From Microbacterium sp. zg-B96 (GTDB lineage: Bacteria > Actinomycetota > Actinomycetes > Actinomycetales > Microbacteriaceae), in the NCBI RefSeq assembly GCF_030246865.1, contig NZ_CP126738.1, forward strand, positions 806,001 through 870,000: DNA of 64,000 nt, written 5' to 3'. The position numbers and the translations under genes are program-made. Of this stretch, positions 31,509-40,283 are shown in pieces. Positions within the stretch are counted from its first letter, which is position 1. Each line of letters begins with the position of its first letter. The notes below the pieces were generated by a model. It saw nothing but the letters and a program-made list of their open reading frames with translations, searched no databases and was not told the DNA's origin.

Positions 31509-32843
31509 CCCCGGCCGCCTGTCCGATCCCCACGGCAGGTCGCCGACGGGCGGCAGATCGGTGCCCTGTGTGGCCTCGTCGATGCGCTCGCGCCATGACC
31601 GGGATTGTCCGGCGCGCAGTGCGCACAGCACGAGCATGAGCCACCCGTATCCGGCGAGGGTGAAGCTCTCGAAGACCGAATCGACCAGCAGCGCGACGAG
31701 GATCAGCGGCGTCCAGGCGTAGACGATGGAGCGGCGTTCGCTCGCGACCAGCCAGGAGCGCACGAAGGCCAGCCCCACGAAGATCGCGAAGAGGATCAGC
31801 CCGACCCATCCCACCTGCAGCAGCACGTCGAAGTAGGCGTTCAGCGCCGAGCGGTGGGTCTCCCGCAGGATGTAGTTGAGGGTGCCGAACGGGAACTCCT
31901 CGCTCCAGCTGCCGCTCCACCCCCACCCCTGGATCGGACGGGCGCGCACGAACACGACGATCTGCGCCCACAGATCCGCGCGGGTGGAGAAGTCCCGTGC
32001 CGCACCGATCCAGCCGATGATCGTATGCCGTGCGGTGTAGGCGATCCCGATGCCCAGCACCAGCCCGCCGCCGAGGATCCACTGCAGTGTGCGGCGGCGC
32101 ACCGGCGAGGTGCGGCGCACCAGGGCCAGTGCGGCGGTGGCGGCGGCCACAGCGACGGCCAGCACGAGCACGGTGGGGGAGTCCGACAGTGCGGCCAGGG
32201 TGCCGGCGAGCACCGCCGAATACAGCGACACGCCGGGCCGCACCGACATCGTGCGGTACTCGATGAGGAATGTGATGAGGGCGAGCACCGCGATGAACCC
32301 GAGCGCGTTGCGGGTGCCGAAGATGCCCTGGATGGGACCGAGCAGGGCGATGTTGCCCTGCACGCCCAGGAAGCGCAGCGGCATGTCGAGCAGGATGCCG
32401 GAGAGAACCTCGACCGCGAGCGACACCGTGAGCAGCACGCGCATGACGTCGCCGAGGGCGCGCGCGGTCTGCAGCGTGTCGCGGACATGCCCGATCACGA
32501 CGGCGAGGAACGCCAGCCCCACCAGCCCCGCCCAGCCGGCCAGGGTGGCGGTGGCATCCTGGCTCCACGTGACGCTCACCAGCAGCCACAGCAGGAAGAC
32601 GACGAGCGTCGAGGGGACCAGCCGCAGCGCCGAGATCTCCCGTCGACGCGCGGTGAGCATGGCCGCCCCCACGACGCACAGTCCCAGGACGACGGTGACG
32701 TATGTCGTGCGGCTGGTCAGCCGCTCGATCGCGAACCCGGCGAACACCGCGCCCAGCGCCGCGTAGGTGAAGGCGCTGGCCATGGCCGCCGACGACAGGA
32801 TCGCGGTGAACCCCCGGTCGCGGGGCTCGTGCGGCGCGGTCAT
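31506..32843 (-). CDS. O-antigen ligase/polymerase (Wzy/WaaL) family membrane protein, copy 2
   Basis: A 445-residue protein with about eleven membrane helices. The large outer loop carries STRADLWAQIVVFVRARPIQGWGWSGSW near 300, then HRSALNAYFDVLLQVGWVGL near 345. The R...GWG...H(S/N)xxLxxxxxxG pattern is the hallmark of the O-antigen ligase superfamily, which joins or polymerises lipid-linked glycans on the outer face. It overlaps the upstream paralogue (ATGA at 32843). Substrate unknown; a neighbouring wall glycan is likely. Confidence 0.87.
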   Translation of the reverse strand: MTAPHEPRDRGFTAILSSAAMASAFTYAALGAVFAGFAIERLTSRTTYVTVVLGLCVVGAAMLTARRREISALRLVPSTLVVFLLWLLVSVTWSQDATATLAGWAGLVGLAFLAVVIGHVRDTLQTARALGDVMRVLLTVSLAVEVLSGILLDMPLRFLGVQGNIALLGPIQGIFGTRNALGFIAVLALITFLIEYRTMSVRPGVSLYSAVLAGTLAALSDSPTVLVLAVAVAAATAALALVRRTSPVRRRTLQWILGGGLVLGIGIAYTARHTIIGWIGAARDFSTRADLWAQIVVFVRARPIQGWGWSGSWSEEFPFGTLNYILRETHRSALNAYFDVLLQVGWVGLILFAIFVGLAFVRSWLVASERRSIVYAWTPLILVALLVDSVFESFTLAGYGWLMLVLCALRAGQSRSWRERIDEATQGTDLPPVGDLPWGSDRRPG

Positions 32844-34243
32844 GCCGCCCGCTCGGGGCGCTCGCCGCGCTCCAGCGCCAGCGTCTGCTCGGCGGGACCG
32901 ACGCCCACCAGCGGTGCCTGCTTGATCTTGAAGGCGAACATCACCACCGCAAGCCACCCCCACAGCAGCAGCGGGCCCGATTCGGCCAGCCCCTGCACGA
33001 GCAGTATCGCCCCGGTCAGTGCCGGCAGCAGTGTCAGCGGCGAATAAGGACGATCGGCGCGCAGGTCCCACCGCGGCCGGTCGACGGCGAAGAACCAGGA
33101 CCGCCAGACGAACGCGAGATAGGTCATCGCCATCAGCACCACGCCGATGATCCCCAGCTGCAGGAAGACGTCGATCCACATGTTGTGCGCCTGCATGACG
33201 GTCTGGCCGTGGTCTACGATCCAGCGGTCGAACGCCGGATCCCACGGCATCCAGGGGCTCGCGAAGCCCCACCCGGCCACCGGGCGCTCGCTCGCCTTCT
33301 CGAGCACGGTGCCCCAGATCCGCTCCCGCCCGGTCAGATCCGCCGAGCGCCCGAGCATCCCGAAGATCCGGTCCCGCAGCAGCCACGCCGCCGTCAGACC
33401 GCCGACGGCCACGACGGCGTACCCGATGTAGTAGCGGGTGCGTTCACCGGGGCGTCGTGCGGTGCGCATCAGCAGGATCGTGACGAGCACGACGACGACC
33501 ATGCCAGCGGCGAGGAACGCCGTCGCCGACCCGGCGCGGACGAACAGGAACAGCGCCGCGACCATCCAGGCCACCAGGAGCGGGCGGTGCGGTGCGCGCG
33601 CGGCGAACCGGATCGCGAAGACGATGAGCGCCAGCAGCGCGGCATACGCCAGCAGGTTCGCGTTGCCGAAGATGCCCTGGATGCGTCCGTCGTCGAGGAG
33701 GTTGTTGCGCGACCAGTACACGATCGGGTCCGGCGCCTTCTCGGCCGGCACCACGAAGCGGGGCAGGATCGGTCCGCCGATGGCGACGGTCACCCACACC
33801 TCGAACGCGATCGACAGCGCGACGACCCACTTGCACGCCGACGCGATCGCGCGCACCAGCTCGTGCCACGTGAGCACGGCCGCCACGAAGAAACCCTGCA
33901 GGGTCGTGATGAGCAGCAGAAGCAGCGTGACCGCGGTGGTGGCCGGCCACGCGGTCCACAGCAGCGACGCCGTCGCGAACGCGACGTACGCCAGCGCGAA
34001 CCAGGGCAGCCGCCGCCACTGCACCGGGGGCTTGAGCACGATCCACAGGACCGCCGAGACGACGCCGGAACCGATCGCGATCACGGTCGTCGGGATCTCG
34101 CCCACGGCGAGCACCCAGGCGGCGCCGGCCATCGTGGTGAAAAGCACGAAGATGCACCACGCCCGCAACAGCAGCACCCCGGTCCGCTCGCGCACCGGGG
34201 CCGCCGGCGGCGCGGAAACCGGGTGCTTAGTGTGGACGGCCAT
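32840..34243 (-). CDS. O-antigen ligase/polymerase (Wzy/WaaL) family membrane protein, copy 1
   Basis: A 467-residue multipass protein with IQGIFGNANLLAYAALLALIVF near 192, DLTGRERIWGTVLEKASERPVAGWGFASPW near 302 and TVMQAHNMWIDVFLQLGIIGV near 352. These match the superfamily pattern seen in the downstream gene, so the two arose by duplication but differ strongly in detail. Both may act on the same pathway as polymerase and ligase, or on two polymers. TAGCCT stands 9 nt before the ATG; the divergent manA promoter lies 35 bp away. Confidence 0.87.
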   Translation of the reverse strand: MAVHTKHPVSAPPAAPVRERTGVLLLRAWCIFVLFTTMAGAAWVLAVGEIPTTVIAIGSGVVSAVLWIVLKPPVQWRRLPWFALAYVAFATASLLWTAWPATTAVTLLLLLITTLQGFFVAAVLTWHELVRAIASACKWVVALSIAFEVWVTVAIGGPILPRFVVPAEKAPDPIVYWSRNNLLDDGRIQGIFGNANLLAYAALLALIVFAIRFAARAPHRPLLVAWMVAALFLFVRAGSATAFLAAGMVVVVLVTILLMRTARRPGERTRYYIGYAVVAVGGLTAAWLLRDRIFGMLGRSADLTGRERIWGTVLEKASERPVAGWGFASPWMPWDPAFDRWIVDHGQTVMQAHNMWIDVFLQLGIIGVVLMAMTYLAFVWRSWFFAVDRPRWDLRADRPYSPLTLLPALTGAILLVQGLAESGPLLLWGWLAVVMFAFKIKQAPLVGVGPAEQTLALERGERPERAA

Positions 34244-34252
34244 GGTGAGATC

Positions 34253-34258
34253 AGGCTA
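34253..34258 (-). promoter_or_regulatory. Possible -10 box for the tandem ligase-like genes
   Basis: TAGCCT on the minus strand, 9 nt before the ATG at 34243, facing away from the manA box. Confidence 0.35.
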
Positions 34259-34292
34259 CCGCCCGACTTCGCATGCACGCCCTGCCGCGCTC

Positions 34293-34298
34293 TAGGCT
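34293..34298 (+). promoter_or_regulatory. Probable -10 box for leaderless manA
   Basis: TAGGCT, 6 nt before the GTG at 34305, with no Shine-Dalgarno between. Confidence 0.45.
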
Positions 34299-34304
34299 GG
34301 CAGC

Positions 34305-35444
34305 GTGCTGGTACCGCTCTCCAACAGCCCGCGCGATTACGCGTGGGGCTCGTCCACACTGCTGGCTGACCTCACCGGACGCATCCCGTCAGGTGACCCC
34401 GAGGCGGAGATCTGGTTCGGCGATCACCCCGGGTGCCCGAGCATCGTCGAAGACGGCTCCGGCCGCACGCTCGATGTGTGGCTGCGGGAACAGGATGCCG
34501 CGCCGCTGCCGTACCTGGTCAAGCTCCTCGCCGCCGGGTCCTCGCTGTCGATCCAGGCCCACCCCTCGAAAGCCGAAGCGGTCCTGGGCTTCGCGCGGGA
34601 GGAGGCGGCAGGCATCCCGCGCGATGCCCCCGAGCGCCTCTACCGCGACGACAACCACAAGCCCGAGATCATCGTCGCCGTCAGCGACACGTTCCGCGCT
34701 CTGGTGGGCCTGCGGCCGCTGGCGCAGACGCGCCGGCTGGTCGCCGCGCTCGGCCCGTCCGCGGGCCCTGCCGCGTTGACGGTACGCCTCGAGGGCGCCG
34801 ACGAGGCCGCCGTGCTGCGGGCGACGCTGGCGTGGCTGCTCTCCGGCGACGCGCAGGCCGACGTCGACGACATCATCGTCGCCGTGCGCGGCGCGGTGGA
34901 TGCCGAGTTCGCGGCCGAGCTGACCACACTCCGCCGCATCGCCGACGATTTCCCGGGGGACCCGGGCGTCGTGGTGGCGCTGCTGATGAACCACGTCGAG
35001 CTGCGGCAGGGGGAGGGGCTGTTCGCGCCGGCAGGAGCACTGCACGCCTACCAGGACGGCCTCGGCCTGGAGCTGATGGCGGCGAGTGACAACGTGCTCC
35101 GCGGCGGACTCACCCCGAAGCACATCGATGTCGCCGAACTGCTGCGGATCGTGGACACCACGCCCGGGCCCGCACCCATCGTCGTGCCGCGTGACGGCAT
35201 GTTCGACGTCGGCATCCCGGACTTCGCCCTCACCCGCCTGCTGGTGGACCGCGAGACGCGAGTCCGCCTCACCGGACCGGCGATCGTGGTCGCCGTGCGC
35301 GGCGCCGTCGAGGTCGCGGGGGAGCAGTCGGGCACGGTCGGCTCGCTGGGCCCGGGCGCCGCGGCGTACGCGGGCGCCGAGGAGCGGGAGCTGGCGTTCA
35401 CCGGCTCCGGAGAAGTGTTCATCGCGCAGCCCGGGCGCCGCTGA
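34305..35444 (+). CDS. manA: Mannose-6-phosphate isomerase, class I
   Basis: Zinc enzyme interconverting fructose-6-phosphate and mannose-6-phosphate, the route to GDP-mannose. The 379-residue type I cupin has its metal ligands in SIQAHPSK (Gln84, His86), NHKPE (Glu121) and APAGALHAYQDG (His near 248). The signature ASDNVLRGGLTPKHID is near 265. It lies just before whiB2; in M. tuberculosis manA (Rv3255c) is near whiB2 too but next to manB, which is absent here. The product feeds GDP-mannose needed by the synthase at 17457. Confidence 0.95.
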   Translation: MLVPLSNSPRDYAWGSSTLLADLTGRIPSGDPEAEIWFGDHPGCPSIVEDGSGRTLDVWLREQDAAPLPYLVKLLAAGSSLSIQAHPSKAEAVLGFAREEAAGIPRDAPERLYRDDNHKPEIIVAVSDTFRALVGLRPLAQTRRLVAALGPSAGPAALTVRLEGADEAAVLRATLAWLLSGDAQADVDDIIVAVRGAVDAEFAAELTTLRRIADDFPGDPGVVVALLMNHVELRQGEGLFAPAGALHAYQDGLGLELMAASDNVLRGGLTPKHIDVAELLRIVDTTPGPAPIVVPRDGMFDVGIPDFALTRLLVDRETRVRLTGPAIVVAVRGAVEVAGEQSGTVGSLGPGAAAYAGAEERELAFTGSGEVFIAQPGRR

Positions 35445-35533
35445 CGTCACCACGGCGCCCTTTCGACCGCGCGACACGCCGCAAAACACGCGGTGAACGT
35501 TGAAGTCGCGGTTGAGGGTTTACGATCTGCGAC

Positions 35534-35562
35534 TTGACCGCGAGGAATCACACCGGTGTAAT
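35534..35562 (+). promoter_or_regulatory. Probable sigma-A type promoter of whiB2
   Basis: TTGACC (35534-35539), a 17-nt spacer and TGTAAT (35557-35562) make the best -35/-10 pair in the window, giving a leader of about 40 nt before whiB2. CACCGGTG, a small palindrome at 35551-35558, overlaps the -10 and could be an operator. Confidence 0.5.
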
Positions 35563-35610
35563 TAGGCATACGCACACACCGTGCAGACATTCAGTAAGGC
35601 GGGAGACGAG

Positions 35611-35934
35611 ATGACTGGATCGCAGTATCGCTCGGGCGTTCCCGACAACTGGTTCGTCGATCCGGTTCAACTCGGAGTTCCCGGTGTGCGTCGTCACGTC
35701 GAGGACGACGACGGTCAACTGGCTTGGCAGACCGACGCATTGTGCTCGCAGACCGATCCGGAAGCGTTCTTCCCGGAGAAGGGCGGCTCGACCCGCGACG
35801 CCAAGCGCATCTGCACCTCGTGCGACGTGCGCAGCGAATGCCTCGAGTATGCGCTCAACAACGATGAGCGTTTCGGGATCTGGGGCGGGCTCAGCGAGCG
35901 CGAGCGCCGCAAGCTCAAGCGTCAGGCGTCCTGA
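35611..35934 (+). CDS. whiB2: WhiB2/WhmD-type iron-sulfur regulator
   Basis: A 107-residue Wbl protein with the four cluster ligands Cys45, Cys68, Cys71 and Cys77, the turn GIWGG at 89-93, and a basic C-terminus ERRKLKRQ. WhiB2/WhmD is needed for septation and division in mycobacteria. Wbl proteins generally bind a 4Fe-4S cluster and region 4 of the main sigma factor. The ATG at 35611 follows a GGGAG Shine-Dalgarno; an in-frame GTG at 35581 would add 10 residues. The zincin-like and DUF3499 genes nearby keep the M. tuberculosis neighbourhood (Rv3258c-Rv3260c). Confidence 0.92.
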   Translation: MTGSQYRSGVPDNWFVDPVQLGVPGVRRHVEDDDGQLAWQTDALCSQTDPEAFFPEKGGSTRDAKRICTSCDVRSECLEYALNNDERFGIWGGLSERERRKLKRQAS

Positions 35935-35948
35935 ACCGGATTCGGCCG

Positions 35949-35970
35949 ACCCGCGCGCATGAGCGCGGGT
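35949..35970 (+). terminator. Hairpin after whiB2
   Basis: ACCCGCGC, a 6-nt loop, and GCGCGGGT form a perfect 8-bp stem 15 nt after the whiB2 stop. No T run follows, as is common in high-GC actinobacteria, so termination is probable but not certain. Confidence 0.45.
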
Positions 35971-35987
35971 TGCCGCCGACGCGCCCA

Positions 35988-35993
35988 TAGGCT
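35988..35993 (+). promoter_or_regulatory. Possible -10 box for the 36003 gene
   Basis: TAGGCT, 9 nt before the ATG at 36003, with no Shine-Dalgarno in the spacer. Confidence 0.35.
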
Positions 35994-36002
35994 GTCCCCG
36001 CC

Positions 36003-38852
36003 ATGCCCGCCCGAGTCCACGCCATCCTCGTCGTGCGCCCCGACGGCCGCACGCCCGCCGCGTTTCATCTGCGACGCACGCTTGCGGCACTCGAAGCGCA
36101 GACCCGCCCCCTCGACGCCCTGACGATCGTGCTGTGCGGGGAAGACGACAATCTCCGCCAGCTCGCCGCCGACTCCCGTGCCGAGGGCGTGATCTCCGCA
36201 CCCCGGACGACGGGGTACGCCGAGGCCACGGCGCTGGCGACCCACCGGCTGCAGGGCGACGTGGTGTGGCTGCTGGCACAGGACACCGCCCCCGAACCCG
36301 ACGCGCTGGCACGGCTCGCCGGCGCACTGGAGCTGGCACCCTCGGTCGCCTTCGCCGCCCCGAAGCTGGTGCGTTGGGATGATCGCGGCGAGATCGTCTC
36401 GCTCGGGGTGTCGATGACCACCCTCGGGCGCACCGTGGGGCTCGCCGACGGCGAACTGGACCAGGGCCAGCACGACGCCGGGCAGGACGTGCTGGCCGCG
36501 GACGTGCGCGGCGTGCTGGTGCGGGCCGAGGTGTGGCGCCACCTGCGGGGGCTCGACCGGGGACTGTCCGGCGCCGACGAGGGCCTGGACCTCGGCGTGC
36601 GCGCGCGGCTCGCCGGCGCCAGGGTCACCCTCGTCCCCGCCGCCCGTGTCGCCGTCGCCGGCGATGGCGTGGCGGGACTGCCCGACACGTACGGCTCGCG
36701 GCGGCGGATGCGGCGCGTCTTCGCCACCCGCACCGCGCAGCTGCATCGGCGGCTCGTGTACGCCCCGGCGGCCATGCTTGCGCTGCAATGGCTCGCCATC
36801 CTGCCGATCGCGCTGTGGCGCACCATCGTTCACCTCGTTGCGAAGCGTCCGGGACAGATCTGGCCGGAGTGGGCCGCTGCCGCGACCGCCATGGTGCGCA
36901 TCCGCGCCATCACCCGGGCGCGTGCCGGCATCCGCCGCACCCGCACCGTCTCCTGGCAGTCGCTCGCGCCGCTGCGTGTGGGCCGGGCGGATCTGCGCAC
37001 CAACCTCGCCCTCACCGACGAGTCCGACCGGCTCGCGGACGTGCGCCGCTCCGAGCTGCGCTTCTTCAGCGGCGGCGGTGCCTGGGCGGTGCTGGCTGCC
37101 CTCGTGGTGTCGGTCGTCGCATTCCCGGCACTCCTGGCCTGGCCCGCCCTGGGCGGCGGCGCCCTGGCACCCCTTCGCGACACGGTGGCGCAGCTGTGGG
37201 CGGATGCCTCCTACGGACAGCGGCAGCTGGGGCTCGATGCGGTCGGCGCGGCGGACCCCTTCGCCACGATCGTGGCCGTCATCGGCAGCTTCTCGCCCGC
37301 CGCGCCGTCGCAGGCGATGGTCGTGCTGTGGGTGCTGGCCCTGCCGATGGCAGTGCTGGGCGGCTGGTTCGCCGCCACCCGCGTGACCGACCGTTCGCTG
37401 CTGCGCATCACCGGCGCCGTCGCGTGGGCGCTGGCGCCGACATTCCTCGCTGCGCTCGTGCAACCCCGGCCCGCCGCGATGATCGCGCACCTGCTGCTGC
37501 CGTGGCTGTTCTTCGCCGGCTCCGTCGCCCACCGCTCCTGGGCCGCCGCCGGGGTGGCATCCCTCGTGCTGGCCGCTGTCGCGGCGTGCGCGCCGTCGAT
37601 CGTGCCGGCGCTGCTGGCGCTGTGGCTGGTCGCTCTCGTGATCGCCGGGGTGCGTGGCGGCAGCCGCAGCGTCGGGCGCATCGCGTGGCTGGTGGTGCCC
37701 ACGGCAGCGATCGCCGCTCCGCTGGTGTGGCAGCAACTGGCATCCGGCAACCCCTGGGGTCTGCTCGCGGACCCCGGCGTGACCTGGGACGGACCGGTGG
37801 CGACGGCGGATCCCGCCGGCAGAGCCCTGCTGGCCGCCGGCTTCCCCACCCCCGATCCGGGCGGCTGGGGGCAGCTGCTCGGCGGCGCTCCCATCTGGTG
37901 GGTGCCGCTGCTGCTGGCGCTGCCGGCCCTGCTGGCCCTCCTGGCCCCGCTGACGGTGCGTTGGGCCGCCGGTGTGGTGCTGCTGTCGGTCGCCGCCCTC
38001 GGCCTCGCCACCGCCTTCGCCGCCGTGGCCATCACGGTGGCCGTCACCGCCGCGACCCCCGTCCCGATCTGGCCCGGCGCCGGCCTGAGCCTCGCGTGGA
38101 TCGGGGTGATCGGGGCGGCTCTGATCACCCTCGACGTCGTCCCGACGGTCCCCGTCGCCCGGGCTCTGGCCGCGACCGCCGTGATGGTCGTGCTCGCCGT
38201 CAGCGCCGTGCCGGCGCTGACGGCACAGTCGCGGCAGGCCAGTGCACTGACCGACGGCCCCACCAGCACGTTGCCGGCCTACGTCGCCGCCGAGGGGCGC
38301 GGATCGGTGGCGCTGGGCACCATCGTGCTCACCCCGCTGGACGACGGCTCGATCGCCGCCGAGGTCGTGTGGGGCGCCAGTGAGACGCTCGGTGGTCAGA
38401 GCACTGCGAGGGCGACGCGGCTGGAGGCCACCCCGGCCGACCGGGAGACGGCCGACCTGGTGGCAGACCTCGTGACGGATGCCGCCGACGATCCGGTCGG
38501 ACCGCTCGCGGACCGCGGTATCGCATTCGTGCTGCTCGCTCCCACGCCGGAGCCCGCCACCGAGGCCGCGCAGGCTTTGCGCCGCACCGCGGCGATCGCC
38601 CTCGACCAGCGCGACCGGCTCGAATCGGTGGGCGAGGAGACCGCGCGCGGATCGCTCTGGCTCGTCTCCGGCGAGATCTCCGCCCGCGCCGGCGAGACGC
38701 CCGCCGTCGCTGCGACCGCCCGCGGCATCGCGATCGGCCAGCTCGTGGTGCTGACCATTGCGCTGCTGCTGGCCATCCCGACGGCACAGACCCGACGTGA
38801 CGCGCGGCGCGCACCGCGCATCGTGGGGCTTCGCGCTGAGGAGGGACGATGA
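36003..38852 (+). CDS. Giant membrane GT2-like glycosyltransferase
   Basis: A 949-residue protein. Residues about 1-250 form a GT2-like domain: HAILVVRPDGRTPAAFHLRRTLAALEAQ, VVWLLAQDTAPEPDALA near 86 (in place of a DDD site), and GADEGLDLGVRARLAG near 191 where the catalytic acid would lie. The canonical DxD is replaced by AQDT, so metal binding may be altered. The rest has about 12-14 membrane helices and a C-terminal extracellular domain with a final helix. The arrangement whiB2, this gene, DUF5719, zincin-like and DUF3499 is conserved in my memory of actinobacteria. It is coupled to the next gene by ATGA. Confidence 0.75.
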   Translation: MPARVHAILVVRPDGRTPAAFHLRRTLAALEAQTRPLDALTIVLCGEDDNLRQLAADSRAEGVISAPRTTGYAEATALATHRLQGDVVWLLAQDTAPEPDALARLAGALELAPSVAFAAPKLVRWDDRGEIVSLGVSMTTLGRTVGLADGELDQGQHDAGQDVLAADVRGVLVRAEVWRHLRGLDRGLSGADEGLDLGVRARLAGARVTLVPAARVAVAGDGVAGLPDTYGSRRRMRRVFATRTAQLHRRLVYAPAAMLALQWLAILPIALWRTIVHLVAKRPGQIWPEWAAAATAMVRIRAITRARAGIRRTRTVSWQSLAPLRVGRADLRTNLALTDESDRLADVRRSELRFFSGGGAWAVLAALVVSVVAFPALLAWPALGGGALAPLRDTVAQLWADASYGQRQLGLDAVGAADPFATIVAVIGSFSPAAPSQAMVVLWVLALPMAVLGGWFAATRVTDRSLLRITGAVAWALAPTFLAALVQPRPAAMIAHLLLPWLFFAGSVAHRSWAAAGVASLVLAAVAACAPSIVPALLALWLVALVIAGVRGGSRSVGRIAWLVVPTAAIAAPLVWQQLASGNPWGLLADPGVTWDGPVATADPAGRALLAAGFPTPDPGGWGQLLGGAPIWWVPLLLALPALLALLAPLTVRWAAGVVLLSVAALGLATAFAAVAITVAVTAATPVPIWPGAGLSLAWIGVIGAALITLDVVPTVPVARALAATAVMVVLAVSAVPALTAQSRQASALTDGPTSTLPAYVAAEGRGSVALGTIVLTPLDDGSIAAEVVWGASETLGGQSTARATRLEATPADRETADLVADLVTDAADDPVGPLADRGIAFVLLAPTPEPATEAAQALRRTAAIALDQRDRLESVGEETARGSLWLVSGEISARAGETPAVAATARGIAIGQLVVLTIALLLAIPTAQTRRDARRAPRIVGLRAEEGR

Positions 38853-40246
38853 CCACGAGATCCCGCTGGGCCACCACCAGTGCCCGACTGGTCGGCGGCA
38901 CCGTCGCCGCCGTCACGCTGGTAGCCGGCACCGTCACCGCGGTCGCCCTCACGTGGCCGACCCACCACCACGCACCCGTCTCGGTCGTCGCGACCCCCGC
39001 ACCATCCGAATCCGTCGCCTCCTGCCCCGGCGGGCTGCTGGCCATCGGCCGCGATGCGAGCGTCGCCGCCGGGATCACTCTCGCCGCCGAGGCCGCGGTG
39101 ACCTCCGGTACCGGGACCGGTCAGGCGGCGGCATCCGACCTCGCGCTCGTGGTGCCGGGAGTGGACGGCCTGGCACCGGCGGCGTTCATCGCGCCGCCCG
39201 CCCGCGACGCCCGCACCGACCTCGCCGCCGCGTCTTCGGCGGCCGTCGCGGCCGATGACCTCGCCGGCTTCGCCGCGGCGTCGTGCGTGCCGCCGCTGCT
39301 TGAATCCTGGATCGTCGGCGGGGCCACCACGACGGGGTCCTCCGGGCTGCTACTGCTGGCCAACCCCGGCGACGTGCCGGCGGAGGTGCAGGTCACCGTC
39401 TACGGCGCTACGGGCGCGCTGAACCCGCCGGCGGGAACCCTCGTGGTCGCGCCGGGCAGCCAGCGCATCGTACCCCTGGCCGCCCTGGCGCGCGGCGAGC
39501 AGAGCCCGATCCTGCACATCACCTCGTCCGGCGCGCCGGTGCAGGCTGCCCTGCAGGCGAGCATCACCCGCACCCTCGCGCCCGGCGGCGTCGACCAGGT
39601 GGGCGCGATCATCGCTCCCGAGACCGAGCAGGTCCTCCCCGGCGTGGCGGTCACCGCCGCACCAGGGGTCGAGGGCGCGTCCGATCCGGCCACGATCGTG
39701 CGGCTGCTGGCGCCCGGCACCACGACCACCGCGACGGTGACCGTGCGCAGCGGCTCTCAGGCGGTCGAGACCCGCGAGGTGCCGCTGGAGGCCGGACTTC
39801 CGCTGGAACTGGACCTGGGCCGGCTCCCGATCGGCACCTACAGCGTGCACGTACAAGCCGACGCCGCGATCGTGGCCGGCCTGTGGACGGCGACCGGCTT
39901 CGCCCAGGGCGACGACTTCGCCTGGCATGCTGCCGCCCCGCGCATCGACGCCGCATCGCTCGTGGCGATCGCCGCAGGACCGTCGCCAACGCTGGCCATC
40001 GCCAACCCCGGGGACGAGGACGTGACCGTGACGCTGACCCCGGATGCCGGTGGCGGCACCGCAGAGGAGCTCACGGTGCCGGCACAGGGGACCGTCCGCG
40101 TCTCGGTCACCGCCGATGCACTGTACCGGCTCGAAGCCAGCGGCCCGGTGCACGCCGCCGTCGGCTACAGCGGACCCGGCGCGCTGGCGTCCTACGCGGT
40201 GTGGCCCGCCGACGCCGCCGCCGCCCCTCTCGTCGTCCACCCCTGA
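38849..40246 (+). CDS. DUF5719-like secreted/anchored protein
   Basis: A 465-residue protein with one N-terminal membrane anchor (residues about 12-34, WATTSARLVGGTVAAVTLVAG) and a long extracellular, Ala/Val/Thr-rich beta-type region. Segments such as GLLLLANPGDVPAEVQVTVYG near 170 and PTLAIANPGDEDVTVTLTP near 375 look like two related beta modules built on an ANPGD motif. It is known only as DUF5719. The start overlaps the upstream giant GT2 gene (ATGA), so the two probably act together at the membrane. No catalytic motif is seen. Confidence 0.72.
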   Translation: MTTRSRWATTSARLVGGTVAAVTLVAGTVTAVALTWPTHHHAPVSVVATPAPSESVASCPGGLLAIGRDASVAAGITLAAEAAVTSGTGTGQAAASDLALVVPGVDGLAPAAFIAPPARDARTDLAAASSAAVAADDLAGFAAASCVPPLLESWIVGGATTTGSSGLLLLANPGDVPAEVQVTVYGATGALNPPAGTLVVAPGSQRIVPLAALARGEQSPILHITSSGAPVQAALQASITRTLAPGGVDQVGAIIAPETEQVLPGVAVTAAPGVEGASDPATIVRLLAPGTTTTATVTVRSGSQAVETREVPLEAGLPLELDLGRLPIGTYSVHVQADAAIVAGLWTATGFAQGDDFAWHAAAPRIDAASLVAIAAGPSPTLAIANPGDEDVTVTLTPDAGGGTAEELTVPAQGTVRVSVTADALYRLEASGPVHAAVGYSGPGALASYAVWPADAAAAPLVVHP

Positions 40247-40271
40247 CCGGGCCGGGCGCGGCGGGGCGGCC

Positions 40272-40277
40272 TAGGAT
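40272..40277 (+). promoter_or_regulatory. Probable -10 box for leaderless 40284 gene
   Basis: TAGGAT with a 6-nt spacer to the ATG and no Shine-Dalgarno. Confidence 0.45.
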
Positions 40278-40283
40278 GGGCAT

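Noticed and set aside
29247..34243. Search for insertion sequence or phage genes around the apparent insertion at 29231-30512
   Set aside because: No transposase, integrase, terminal inverted repeats or target duplication were seen; homologous exchange explains the ATPase remnant better.
36533..38383. Second long plus-strand frame inside the giant GT2 gene
   Set aside because: An Arg/Gly/Ala-rich shifted frame of a high-GC membrane-protein gene. The GT2/membrane frame has sensible hydrophobic periodicity and overlaps its neighbour properly.
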